Source: Stenotrophomonas_A sp036403795 (lineage in GTDB: Bacteria; Pseudomonadota; Gammaproteobacteria; Xanthomonadales; Xanthomonadaceae). Taken from it: 37,419 nucleotides of DNA. Under the pieces are notes generated by a model, which was not told where the DNA came from, searched no databases, and worked only from the letters and a program-made list of their open reading frames with translations. Made by a program: the position numbers and the translations under genes. The stretch is taken from the NCBI GenBank assembly GCA_036403795.1, contig DASWQJ010000088.1, forward strand, positions 1 to 37,419, given 5' to 3'. This document shows, piece after piece, positions 24,333 to 31,859 of this stretch; positions within the stretch are counted from its first letter, which is position 1; each line of letters starts with the position of its first letter.

Positions 24333-26540
24333 ATGGCGACCCTGGACCTCATCGTGCAAGCCGGTTTGTGGCGAGTGGCCGGTGCCGTGATGCAATCGAT
24401 GCCACTCACTGCCCTGGTGTGGCTGCTGTGCCGCTTCGTGCACCGGCTGGGACCCAGCGCACGCTGCTGGCTGTGGTGGCTGGTTTCCCTGCAGCTGCTG
24501 GCCGGGTTGGTGTGGCCCACCCCGGTAAGCCTGCCGCTGTTGCCGGCCCAGGACCCTGCCAGGGCCCTCATCGAAGCGCCCGCCGTACTGCACGCGAAAG
24601 GACCGACGTTGGTGCAAGTACAGCTCGATGGCGCCGTGGCGGTCAGCACGGTGGCGGTCAGCGGCGGGGCAGACAGCGCCGTCGCGTCATTGCCCGCGGT
24701 CTCCTCCCACCTGCAGGCCGGTGGCGCCAGCACCTGGGCCATGCGCCTGCTGCTGATCGCCTGGTTGGCCGGCGTGGGCGCCATGGCGACCCGAAGCCTG
24801 CTGGACCTGCGCGCCACCCGTCGCCGACTGCGCACCTGCAGTGCTCGGGTGCCTGCGGACGTGCTCACCCGCTACCAGTTGCTGGCGGCACGGTTGGGCG
24901 TGCGTCGCGCCCCGCCGTTGAAGCTCTGCGCGCAGTTGGACTCCCCGCAGCTGTGCGGTTTCTGGCGGCCGCAACTGCTGCTGCCCGCGACCCAATTGCC
25001 GCGCATGTCCGCCGATGCCATCGAGATGGCCCTGCACCACGAACTGGTCCACCTGCGCCGTGCCGATCTGTTGTGGGGCTGGGTACCGGCACTGGCGCAA
25101 CACCTGTTTTTCTTCCATCCGCTGGCCCATCTGGCCGCCCGCGAATATGCGCTCGCCCGCGAGGCCGCCTGCGACGCGGCTGTGCTGGCCGGTGATCGAC
25201 ATGCACCTCAGGACTACGGCCGGCTGCTGCTGCAGTTCGGGGTGGCCCCGCGTGCGGTCGCCGTCGTCGGCGCTGCCTCGCCCAATTTCATCCTGCTCAA
25301 GAGGAGGCTCACCATGTTGCAGTCCCCCACCGCGCCGTGGCGCGCCGGTGCCTTCGCGCTCATCGCCGCCGTTGCCGTGCTCGGCGTCATGCCTTATCGC
25401 GTGGTAGCCGCCGCGCAGGACGACCAGGATCCGGCGCACCGCGCCAACCTGGCGGCCGCCGATCCGGTCGAACCGGCCACGACGGCCGCGGCAAAGCCCG
25501 TCGCCCGAACCGCACCCAGTGCCAGTGTCCAACCCGCGACCTCCGCCAAGCCCGTCGCTTCGGCGCAGACGGCCGTTTCGGCCAAAACCGTGACGTCGGC
25601 CGCGCCGGTGGCTTCCGCCAAACCCGTCGCTTCGGCACAGACGGCCGTCGCCGCTCGATCCGCCGTGGCGCCCCGCGTTTCCGCCTCTACCCGCACCAGT
25701 GACTGGATGCCGGCACCGCCTGCACCGCCCGCGGCTCCTGCAGCACCGGCCCCGATGGCGCGCGTGCCGGCGCCACCTTCAGTCACGGCGCCTGCCGCCC
25801 CTTCGACACCTCCGGCGGTCACCGCCCCGGCCGCCCCGCCGGCACCCGAGCCGCCGCTGCCGCCGGGGGCCATGCGTGGCACTTTCAGCTTCGTCGACAA
25901 GGGCGATGCCAAGAACGCCTGGGTGCTGATGGAAGGCGACCACGTGCATGCCTTCGGCACGCCTGACGACCTGCGGCAGGCCCGGGTCGCACAACGCGGC
26001 AACGAGGCCATGTGGTGGTTTCGCGAAGGCAACCAGCGCTACGTCGTGCGCGACGCGGCCACGTTGGCCCAGCTCAAGCAGGCCTACGCGCCGTTGCAGA
26101 CGCTGGGTCGCCAGCAGAGCGAGTTGGGTCGCCAGCAAGGTGAGCTTGGCGCACAGCAGGGCGAGCTGGGCGCCGCACAGGGTGAGCTGGGTGCCCGCCA
26201 GGGCGACATCGGCGCGCGCCAGGCCAAAATGTCGACGCGGATAGCGCAGTTGGCACTGGAACACCGGCGTCGTGAAGCCTCCGGCCAAACGGCATCGCAG
26301 GAAAGCCAGCAGCAGGTCGAGCGCGAGCAACAAGCGCTGTCGCAGCAGATCCAGGCGCTCGCGGCCAAGCAACAGGCGCTCGGCGCCCGCCAGCAGGCAC
26401 TCGGCAACCGCCAGGGTGCGTTGGGTCTTCAACAAGGCGACCTGGGCAAACGCCAGGAAGTGGCATTGGAACAACTACGCGCGCAGGGTGAAAAGCTGGC
26501 CCGCGCCGCCATCGCCAGCGGCAAGGCCGAGCGCTTGTAG
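24333..26540 (+). CDS. M56-family (BlaR1-like) membrane metallopeptidase with heptad-repeat C-terminal tail
   Basis: The protein has 735 residues from ATG 24333; AGGAG lies inside the end of blaI. Membrane helices are at about 15-35, 45-62, 136-155 and 336-356. The zinc site HELVH (236-240, ALHHELVHLRRADLL) and the downstream REAACD (277-281) match M56. Beyond the last helix there is no penicillin-binding domain. Instead there is an Ala/Pro-rich linker (about 360-512), a small domain (515-585, GTFSFVDKGDAKNAWVLMEG, WWFREGNQRYVV) and a tail of 7-residue repeats. The repeat is LGxQQGE, six in a row at 591-632 and four more at about 683-710, probably forming a coiled coil. It likely senses an envelope signal other than a beta-lactam and inactivates the adjacent BlaI-type repressor. 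Confidence 0.85.
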   Translation: MATLDLIVQAGLWRVAGAVMQSMPLTALVWLLCRFVHRLGPSARCWLWWLVSLQLLAGLVWPTPVSLPLLPAQDPARALIEAPAVLHAKGPTLVQVQLDGAVAVSTVAVSGGADSAVASLPAVSSHLQAGGASTWAMRLLLIAWLAGVGAMATRSLLDLRATRRRLRTCSARVPADVLTRYQLLAARLGVRRAPPLKLCAQLDSPQLCGFWRPQLLLPATQLPRMSADAIEMALHHELVHLRRADLLWGWVPALAQHLFFFHPLAHLAAREYALAREAACDAAVLAGDRHAPQDYGRLLLQFGVAPRAVAVVGAASPNFILLKRRLTMLQSPTAPWRAGAFALIAAVAVLGVMPYRVVAAAQDDQDPAHRANLAAADPVEPATTAAAKPVARTAPSASVQPATSAKPVASAQTAVSAKTVTSAAPVASAKPVASAQTAVAARSAVAPRVSASTRTSDWMPAPPAPPAAPAAPAPMARVPAPPSVTAPAAPSTPPAVTAPAAPPAPEPPLPPGAMRGTFSFVDKGDAKNAWVLMEGDHVHAFGTPDDLRQARVAQRGNEAMWWFREGNQRYVVRDAATLAQLKQAYAPLQTLGRQQSELGRQQGELGAQQGELGAAQGELGARQGDIGARQAKMSTRIAQLALEHRRREASGQTASQESQQQVEREQQALSQQIQALAAKQQALGARQQALGNRQGALGLQQGDLGKRQEVALEQLRAQGEKLARAAIASGKAERL

Positions 26541-26549
26541 GTCGCGTTT

Positions 26550-26582
26550 GCCCTGCCCGGGCGCGGATGCCCGGGGCAGGGC
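26550..26582 (+). terminator. GC-rich hairpin after the M56 gene
   Basis: GCCCTGCCCGGGC (26550-26562) pairs with GCCCGGGGCAGGGC (26569-26582) with one bulged base and a 6-nt loop. It lies 9 nt after the stop codon. There is no T-run, so it is a weak or Rho-assisted terminator. Confidence 0.5.
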
Positions 26583-26624
26583 TGGCAGCCCACGCTGACC
26601 GAAGCGGTGCAAAGGCTGCCGCCC

Positions 26625-26687
26625 AGGTCTGAGGTCTGAGGTCTGAGGTCTGAGGGATCAGGGATCAGGGATCAGGGATCAGGGATC
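26625..26687. repeat. Composite heptanucleotide microsatellite
   Basis: Four tandem copies of AGGTCTG (26625-26652) switch in phase to five tandem copies of AGGGATC (26653-26687), then AGGCC. All copies are exact. The array lies between the convergent M56 and motB genes. The adjoining 26688-26756 is A/C-rich and holds nothing else I can identify. Confidence 0.95.
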
Positions 26688-26756
26688 AGGCCATCGATTC
26701 CAACACCAGCACCGACAAGAACAACGACCCCGACACCAACATCAAAAACTACAACC

Positions 26757-27812
26757 TCAAGGCTGCGGTTCGTGCGCCGCCGGAGCCGATGGGAAACCCG
26801 TCGCCACGCCCGGTGCGTCCGTCGGCTTCACGACCGTCGATGCATCCGCCAACACGGCACCCGCCGTCGCAGCACTCGCCGCTGGCACCACAGACTCGGG
26901 CATCTGCGTGTCGGCATCGGGCAACACCGGCCCTGCGGTGAGCGGATGTCCCTTGTCGCCCAACAACGCCTGCTCCGCATCGTGCGTCATCACCACGATG
27001 CTGATGCGCCGGTTGATCGGATTTTGCGGGTTGGTCTTGTCGAACAACACCGAAGACGACAGCCCCACCACGCGACTCACTTTTTCCTCGGCCATGCCGC
27101 CTTCGACCAAGGCACGGCGCGCAGCATTGGCACGGTCGGCGCTCAGCTCCCAGTTGCTGTAGCCACGCACGTTGTTGTACGCGGTGGTGTCGGTGTGGCC
27201 GGTCACGCTGATGTGGTTGGGCACTTGATTGATGAACGTCGCCAGTTCACCCAACAGGCCGCCGGTGTAGTCCTTCAGCTTGGCGCTGCCCATGTCGAAC
27301 ATCGGGCGGTTTTGCTGGTCCACGATCTGGATGCGCAAACCGTCCGGCGTCAGGTCCAGCAGCAACTGGTCCTTGAACGGTTCCAGCGCCTGGCTCTTGG
27401 CGATGGCTTCCTGCAAGTCCTGCATCAACGATTCCAGCTGGCGCTTTTCCTCGGCCTTGCGCTCTTCCTCGGTCCGGCCGGCCGCCTTCTTGTTGAAAGG
27501 ATCCGGTCCCTGGCCGCGCGGGATCTCCATCGTGCCGCCCAGTTTGATCATCGAATTACTGGCGCCGCCGGGCCCGTTCATGCCGGGCGCCGGCGCCGGG
27601 CTCCGGCCGACCAGCGGACTGGGATTGCGAAAGTATTCGGAGATCGACTCGCGTTGCTTGGTGGTGGTCGCGCCGACCAGCCACATCACCAGGAAGAACG
27701 CCATCATCGCGGTCACGAAGTCCGCGTAGGCGACCTTCCATGCACCGCCATGATGGGCGGCGGCCTGGATTTTTTTTACCCGCCGCACGATGACGGTGCT
27801 TTTCTCCGCCAC
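26757..27812 (-). CDS. motB: Flagellar motor protein MotB
   Basis: The protein has 351 residues from a GTG start at 27812, with AAGGAG 9 nt upstream inside the end of motA. A basic N-terminus precedes the single helix AYADFVTAMMAFFLVMWLVG, with the proton-carrying Asp at position 31. The plug/linker region follows, then the OmpA-like peptidoglycan-binding domain (about 150-275: SVTGHTDTTAY, NWELSADRANAARRALVEGG, NRRISIVV). The C-terminal ~65 residues are an Ala/Pro-rich tail. MotB anchors the stator to murein and, with MotA, conducts protons to drive the flagellar motor. No other flagellar gene is in the window. Confidence 0.95.
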   Translation of the reverse strand: MAEKSTVIVRRVKKIQAAAHHGGAWKVAYADFVTAMMAFFLVMWLVGATTTKQRESISEYFRNPSPLVGRSPAPAPGMNGPGGASNSMIKLGGTMEIPRGQGPDPFNKKAAGRTEEERKAEEKRQLESLMQDLQEAIAKSQALEPFKDQLLLDLTPDGLRIQIVDQQNRPMFDMGSAKLKDYTGGLLGELATFINQVPNHISVTGHTDTTAYNNVRGYSNWELSADRANAARRALVEGGMAEEKVSRVVGLSSSVLFDKTNPQNPINRRISIVVMTHDAEQALLGDKGHPLTAGPVLPDADTQMPESVVPAASAATAGAVLADASTVVKPTDAPGVATGFPSAPAAHEPQP

Positions 27813-27823
27813 GGTGGCGCTCC

Positions 27824-28678
27824 TTACTTGATCGACTTCAGGTGGGTCTCGAATTCCGAGAAGCCCGGGCGCACGTTCGACGGCAAAGTCTTGCGCGCGA
27901 ATTCCAGCGCGATCTTCGGGTTGTAGCCCCGCAGGCAGGCCAGCAGCGCGGTCTTGACCGATTCATAGATGCGCGCGTCCTGCTCGGCCCGTGCTTCCAC
28001 CGCCGCAGCCAACGGGCCGATGAAACCGTAGGCGAGCAGGATGCCCAGGAACGTGCCCACCAATGCGCCGGCCACGTGCGCGCCAACCTCGGCGATGTCG
28101 CCACCGATGGCACCCATGGTGATAACGATGCCCAGCACCGCCGCCACGATGCCGAAGCCCGGCAGGCCGTCCGACACCTTGGCCAGCGCATGGGCAGGTG
28201 CCATCACTTCGTGGTGGTGTTTCTCAAGCTCCAGTTCCAGCAGCGGCTCAAGCTCGTGGGGCTCGATGTTGCTGCCGATCATCAGGCGCAGGCAGTCGGT
28301 GATGAAGTCGATCAGGTGGTGATCGGACTGCACCTTGGGATAGTTGGCGAAAAGCGGGCTGTCCTGCGGCCGCTCGACGTGGTCCTCCAGCGCCATGAAG
28401 CCCTCGCGCCGCGCCTTGTTGAGCAGCTCGTAGACCAGGCTCAGTACGTCCATGTAGTCCTGGCGCTGGTACTTGGGGCCCTTGAACACGGCCGGCACGG
28501 CGGCCAGCGTGGCCTTGACCGTCTTGGACGGCGTACCGACCAGGAAGGCACCCAGCGCCGCGCCTCCGATGATGACCAGTTCGAAAGGCTGCCACAGCGC
28601 GATGAGCTTGCCGTGCGCGCCGACATAGCCGCCGAACACGCTGAGCACGACGATGATGAGACCTACGATGATGAGCAT
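27824..28678 (-). CDS. motA: Flagellar motor stator protein MotA
   Basis: The protein has 284 residues when started at ATG 28678. With this start the numbering matches E. coli MotA: R90 and E98 (ARREGFMALEDH) and P173 and P222 (GLPGFG and FIGPLA) fall at the same positions, which supports the choice. A GTG at 28705 would add 9 residues. It has four membrane helices (MLIIVGLIIVVLSVFGGYVG, about 32-50, 173-195 and 203-225) and a large cytoplasmic loop that meets FliG. Five MotA subunits surround a MotB dimer in the stator. The motB start follows 11 nt after the motA stop, so the two form one operon. The ATG has no Shine-Dalgarno and is preceded directly by a strong hairpin. Confidence 0.95.
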   Translation of the reverse strand: MLIIVGLIIVVLSVFGGYVGAHGKLIALWQPFELVIIGGAALGAFLVGTPSKTVKATLAAVPAVFKGPKYQRQDYMDVLSLVYELLNKARREGFMALEDHVERPQDSPLFANYPKVQSDHHLIDFITDCLRLMIGSNIEPHELEPLLELELEKHHHEVMAPAHALAKVSDGLPGFGIVAAVLGIVITMGAIGGDIAEVGAHVAGALVGTFLGILLAYGFIGPLAAAVEARAEQDARIYESVKTALLACLRGYNPKIALEFARKTLPSNVRPGFSEFETHLKSIK

Positions 28679-28680
28679 AA

Positions 28681-28724
28681 CGGCCGGGGGGAGGACGGAT
28701 ATCACGTTTTCGGCCCCCCGGCCG
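28681..28724 (-). promoter_or_regulatory. GC-only leader hairpin directly upstream of motA
   Basis: In the motA sense, CGGCCGGGGGG (28724 to 28714) pairs with CCCCCCGGCCG (28691 to 28681) over 11 perfect G-C pairs around a 22-nt loop. The second arm ends 2 nt before ATG 28678, so the structure would cover the ribosome site. The loop contains an alternative in-frame GTG (28705). Confidence 0.65.
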
Positions 28725-28774
28725 CTTTCTGAAGGGACCTCCGTGCAGGCGTCACCTTCTTGACGTGAACGCCG

Positions 28775-29290
28775 TCAGCTGCCGGTGGCCTGTGCCTTCT
28801 TGCAGGTCTGCTGCTTGCCGCCAGCCACCGTCAACTTGGCCTCGCCCTGGTGCTCCCAGAACTCGTTGCCCTTGTCGTCGGCATAGCGCGCCCCCGAGCC
28901 CGACATGGCCGAGGGCAGGGCCAAGGTCTGGTCGCCAACCCGCACGGCCACCGTATGGGCGGTGTTGTCGTAGTCGGCCGAAACAGCCTGGCCGTCGCAG
29001 TCGTAACGGGTCGTCACGTGGACCGGCATGCCGGGATCGGCGCCCCGCACCGGGCCCGCGTTAGCTCCTGTGGTGGCGCCCGCATCGTCGGGGGCGTCTT
29101 CGGGCGCCTGCGACACGGCGCCTGCGGTGTCGGTGCCGCTGGTGCTGGCGCCGCCACTGGCGGGGTCGGCCGTCGCAGGTTCGGTGGTGGCTGCGGGCGA
29201 CGGCGCGGCGCCGTCGGATGCGGGCTTGCTGCAGGCCACCACGGCCAAGGCGGCCATGGCCACGCCGGCCATCAGGGATAACGTGCGCAT
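28775..29290 (-). CDS. MliC-family lysozyme-inhibitor-like lipoprotein
   Basis: The protein has 171 residues. The start at 29290 has AGGAG about 8 nt upstream. Signal peptide MRTLSLMAGVAMAALAVVAC ends at a lipobox-like Cys20. A disordered Ala/Ser/Thr/Pro linker (about 22-95) leads to a C-terminal MliC-type domain: TRYDCDGQAVSADYDNTAH, then SGSGARYADDKGNEFWEHQG and a final QTCKKA. The first and last Cys would form the family disulfide, and the SGARY loop is what blocks C-type lysozyme in MliC. It probably protects murein from host or competitor lysozyme. It lies 68 bp after msrB and 96 bp before motA on the same strand. Confidence 0.82.
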   Translation of the reverse strand: MRTLSLMAGVAMAALAVVACSKPASDGAAPSPAATTEPATADPASGGASTSGTDTAGAVSQAPEDAPDDAGATTGANAGPVRGADPGMPVHVTTRYDCDGQAVSADYDNTAHTVAVRVGDQTLALPSAMSGSGARYADDKGNEFWEHQGEAKLTVAGGKQQTCKKAQATGS

Positions 29291-29358
29291 GGGGAACTCC
29301 TGAGCGATCGGAGTGGCCACGCTATGCCTGCCGCGGGGGCCGGCGCGTGAACGCCGGG

Positions 29359-29823
29359 TCAGGCGTTGGCCGCTTCGGCACCACCGCGATGCAGGGGATC
29401 GGGCAAGGCATCGCCCTGTTCGGTGAAGGCCAGCGAGACCGAGTTCAAGCAGTGTCGCTCGTGGGTCGGCGGCGGACCGTCCGGGAACACGTGGCCCAGG
29501 TGGCTGTCGCAGCGTGCGCAAGTGATCTCGATGCGGATCATGCCGTGGCTGGTGTCACGGATCTCACGGACATGCGCCGCATCGAAGGGCGCGAAAAAGC
29601 TCGGCCAACCGGTGCCGGAATCGAACTTGGCACTGGAGCGGAACAGGGGCAGTCCGCATAGCCGGCAGGTGTAGACGCCTTCCAGCTTGTTGTCGAGGAA
29701 CACGCCACAAAACGGCGCTTCGGTCCCGTGGTGCAGCAGCACGCGTTGCTCGTCGGCGCTGAGGCCGGCGACCAGGGCGTCGCGCTGTGCGGGGGAGGGC
29801 GGGGAGAGATCGAACTCGCTCAT
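29359..29823 (-). CDS. msrB: Peptide-methionine (R)-S-oxide reductase MsrB
   Basis: The protein has 154 residues from ATG 29823. It reduces methionine-R-sulfoxide in proteins. The zinc site is C53/C56 (YTCRLCG) and C102/C105 (TCARCDSHLGHVF); catalytic C125 lies in RHCLNSVSL; the substrate pocket is FDSGTGWPSF. C39 (PFCGVF) is a possible extra cysteine. The sequence is complete and has no signal peptide, so the protein is cytoplasmic. The gene is divergent from the DUF3224 gene, with 84 bp between starts. Confidence 0.96.
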   Translation of the reverse strand: MSEFDLSPPSPAQRDALVAGLSADEQRVLLHHGTEAPFCGVFLDNKLEGVYTCRLCGLPLFRSSAKFDSGTGWPSFFAPFDAAHVREIRDTSHGMIRIEITCARCDSHLGHVFPDGPPPTHERHCLNSVSLAFTEQGDALPDPLHRGGAEAANA

Positions 29824-29907
29824 CGGGGCCGTTCCGTTGGGCGGCCGGAAGGCCGCGTACGCCGATGGTAATGTGGGCGCCCCCTGCCACCTTCAAGGAG
29901 TCCGGCC

Positions 29908-30387
29908 GTGTTGGCAATCCGCTCATACGTGGTCATGGGATGCCTGCTCGCCGGCAGTTTGGCCGGTTACCGTTCCGCACAAGCACAGGAGTCGCCCATG
30001 CAGCACGCCACCGGTTCGTTCGAAGTAAAACTCCAGCCGCAGGAGAGCCGCCAGGATGCGGGGCTGGCGCGGATGTCGTTCGACAAGGTCTTCACTGGCC
30101 CACTGCAAGCGGAATCGAAAGGCGAAATGCTGGCTGCGCGCACGGCGCATGAAGGCTCGGCGGTCTACGTCGCCGTCGAGACGGTGACTGGTTCGCTGGA
30201 CGGACGCGAAGGCAGCTTTGTGCTGGCGCACCGCAGTTTCATGGATCGCGGCGCACAGTCGCAGGCGATCACGGTCGTGCCCGACTCCGGCACCGGAGCG
30301 CTGACCGGACTGCGCGGCGAAATGACGATCCGTATCGAGGGCGGGCATCACTACTACGATTTCGACTACCAGCTGTCCGGTGGTTGA
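29908..30387 (+). CDS. DUF3224 domain-containing exported protein
   Basis: The protein has 159 residues from GTG 29908, with AAGGAG 7 nt upstream. A signal peptide (MLAIRSYVVMGCLLAGSLAG, then YRSAQAQ) probably ends at AQA. The mature part (ATGSFEVKLQPQESRQDAG, FTGPLQAESKGEMLAA, GREGSFVLAHRSFMDRG, LTGLRGEMTIRIEGGHHYY) is the DUF3224 fold, related to allene-oxide-cyclase-like barrels. The YDFDYQL ending is typical. Its biological role is not established. Confidence 0.87.
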   Translation: MLAIRSYVVMGCLLAGSLAGYRSAQAQESPMQHATGSFEVKLQPQESRQDAGLARMSFDKVFTGPLQAESKGEMLAARTAHEGSAVYVAVETVTGSLDGREGSFVLAHRSFMDRGAQSQAITVVPDSGTGALTGLRGEMTIRIEGGHHYYDFDYQLSGG

Positions 30388-30443
30388 AACTTTGCCTCGG
30401 AGCCGCCATTCCAACCCATAGATCCCCTGCGGAGAAATGGACG

Positions 30444-30881
30444 ATGAAATGGCATCCGAATCTTGTCGCGGCTGCGCTCTGCCTGACCCTGGCGCCGATG
30501 GCGGGGTTCGCCCAGGTCCCCGCCGCCACTCGCGCCATCAAGCCGGTCGCCGCACCCACCACCGTGCCGGCGCCGCCACCGCCGCTATCGCGTCCGCCGG
30601 TTACCCCGGCACCGTCGGGGCCGATCCCCAGCAAGCTGGGCCAACGGGCCGCGCCGACGCCCATCCAGGCCAACAAGCCCACGCAATCGACGAACTCGCC
30701 GGCGCCTTCCCAGGACGATCCGGCGCGACGCATCGGCACCACCCCGGCGCGCGTCTACGGCAGCAATGGTTTGCCGGTGGTCGGCATGGAGCAGGCCGGT
30801 CCCAACCGCGTGCGCGATTCACGCACCGGTCGTTATTACGACACCAAACCCACCGGCGATGGGCAACGCATCGTGCCGTAG
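30444..30881 (+). CDS. Secreted proline-rich hypothetical protein
   Basis: The protein has 145 residues from ATG 30444, with GGAGA about 9 nt upstream. Signal peptide MKWHPNLVAAALCLTLAPMA ends near GFAQ (about residue 22). The mature chain is low-complexity and rich in Pro, Ala and Thr (PAPPPPLSRPPVTPAPSG) to about residue 95. It ends in a more ordered segment of about 35 residues (ARVYGSNGLPVVGMEQAGP, then DSRTGRYYDTKP). I do not recognise a family. It follows the DUF3224 gene by 56 bp and may share its transcript. Confidence 0.7.
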   Translation: MKWHPNLVAAALCLTLAPMAGFAQVPAATRAIKPVAAPTTVPAPPPPLSRPPVTPAPSGPIPSKLGQRAAPTPIQANKPTQSTNSPAPSQDDPARRIGTTPARVYGSNGLPVVGMEQAGPNRVRDSRTGRYYDTKPTGDGQRIVP

Positions 30882-31054
30882 GGCTGAATGCGCCATTGGC
30901 ATGAATACTTCATGACGTTGTCGCGCAGTCAGTGGAATCAAATAGGCGCTCACCTGCATTTCTCGCCTGATTAACCGCCTCGGCGCGATCTTGGGCGCGC
31001 ACCGCAAACCTACAGCTCACGCGCGGTGTTTCCCCAACTACAGAGAGTGCAGTT

Positions 31055-31243
31055 ATGGGTAACCAGAAAGAGCAGAACCCGAACCAGCGTGGCCAGCAGG
31101 GTGGCATGCAGCAAGACCAGCAGGGTCGCCAGGGCCAGCAGGGTCAGCAAGGTCAGCAGCAATGGGACCAGGACCAGCAGCGCGGCAAGCAGGATCAGAA
31201 ACAGGATCAGCAGCGCGGCAACCAGAAAGACCAGCAGCGCTGA
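31055..31243 (+). CDS. Gln/Gly-rich hydrophilin-like small protein
   Basis: A 62-residue protein starts at ATG 31055, with GAGAG about 9 nt upstream. About 45% of residues are Gln (28) and 16% Gly (10), with Asp, Lys, Arg and Asn making up most of the rest. Its only hydrophobic residues are the two Met, one Trp and one Pro. It is built from QQGxQ and DQQRG units (for example QGRQGQQGQQGQQQW). It has no signal or helix and should be intrinsically disordered. The composition meets the usual idea of a hydrophilin (Gly above 6%, very hydrophilic), proteins linked to desiccation or osmotic stress. A private 173-bp upstream region and a strong terminator 21 nt after the stop suggest a well-expressed monocistronic gene. 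Confidence 0.75.
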   Translation: MGNQKEQNPNQRGQQGGMQQDQQGRQGQQGQQGQQQWDQDQQRGKQDQKQDQQRGNQKDQQR

Positions 31244-31264
31244 CCTGCACGGGTGAAGAGAACG

Positions 31265-31294
31265 ACGGCGCGCCCCAGGCGCGCCGTTTTTTTT
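31265..31294 (+). terminator. Strong Rho-independent terminator after the Gln-rich gene
   Basis: ACGGCGCGCC (31265-31274), loop CCA, GGCGCGCCGT (31278-31287), a perfect 10-bp stem followed by eight T (31287-31294). It is the clearest intrinsic terminator in the window. Confidence 0.95.
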
Positions 31295-31373
31295 AAAACG
31301 GGGTCAGGTTCACTTTCCACGCCGGCCTACGGCGAGGGCGCTGTCGCAACGAAAGTCAACCTGACCCCGTTTT
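31295..31373. repeat. REP-like palindromic repeat, copy 3 (longer loop)
   Basis: The arms AAAACGGGGTCAGGTT plus CACTTTC and GAAAGTCAACCTGACCCCGTTTT pair with one mismatch. The centre is about 33 nt, larger than in copies 1 and 2, and contains a small hairpin (GCCG, loop, CGGC). It begins where the terminator T-run ends and stops 6 nt before the lrp stop codon. Confidence 0.88.
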
Positions 31374-31379
31374 CCGGGT

Positions 31380-31859
31380 TCAATCCGGGATGGGGAGCGC
31401 CAGGGTTTCCTTGACCTCTTCCATCACGATGTAGCTCTTGGATTCGCGCACGTGCGGCAGGGTCAGCAAGGTGCTGCCGAGCAGCTTGCGATAAGAGGCC
31501 ATCTCGTTGATGCGGGCTTTGAGCAGGTAATCGAAGTCGCCCGACACCAGGTGGCACTCCAGCACGTTGGGGAGCTTCAGCGCCGCGCGCCGGAATTCCT
31601 CGAAGATGTCGCCGGACTTGTAGGCCAGGCTGATCTCCACGAACACCAGCAAACTGGCCTTGACGTATTGCGGATCGAGCCGAGCGTAGTAGCCGGTGAT
31701 GGCGCCATCGCGCTCCAGACGGCGCACGCGCTCGGTGCAAGGCGTGGTCGACAACCCGACCCGTTCGCCCAGCTCGGTGAAGGAAATGCGACCCTCCTGC
31801 TGCAGGATGCGCAGGATCTTGCGGTCGATCTTGTCCAGTTCTCGGCTGCGGGCGGCCAT
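31380..31859 (-). CDS. lrp: Lrp/AsnC-family transcriptional regulator (probable dadA-alr regulator)
   Basis: The protein has 159 residues. The start at 31859 is the usual Lrp N-terminus (MAARSRELDKIDRKILRILQ); an in-frame extension of 19 residues is unlikely. The helix-turn-helix is RISFTELGERVGLSTTPCTE, then RVRRLERDG. The C-terminal RAM domain binds an amino-acid effector (VFVEISL, LPNVLECHLVSGDFDYLLKA). The divergent dadA-alr pair suggests control of D/L-alanine catabolism, as for DadR in Pseudomonas. The Shine-Dalgarno is weak. Confidence 0.93.
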   Translation of the reverse strand: MAARSRELDKIDRKILRILQQEGRISFTELGERVGLSTTPCTERVRRLERDGAITGYYARLDPQYVKASLLVFVEISLAYKSGDIFEEFRRAALKLPNVLECHLVSGDFDYLLKARINEMASYRKLLGSTLLTLPHVRESKSYIVMEEVKETLALPIPD

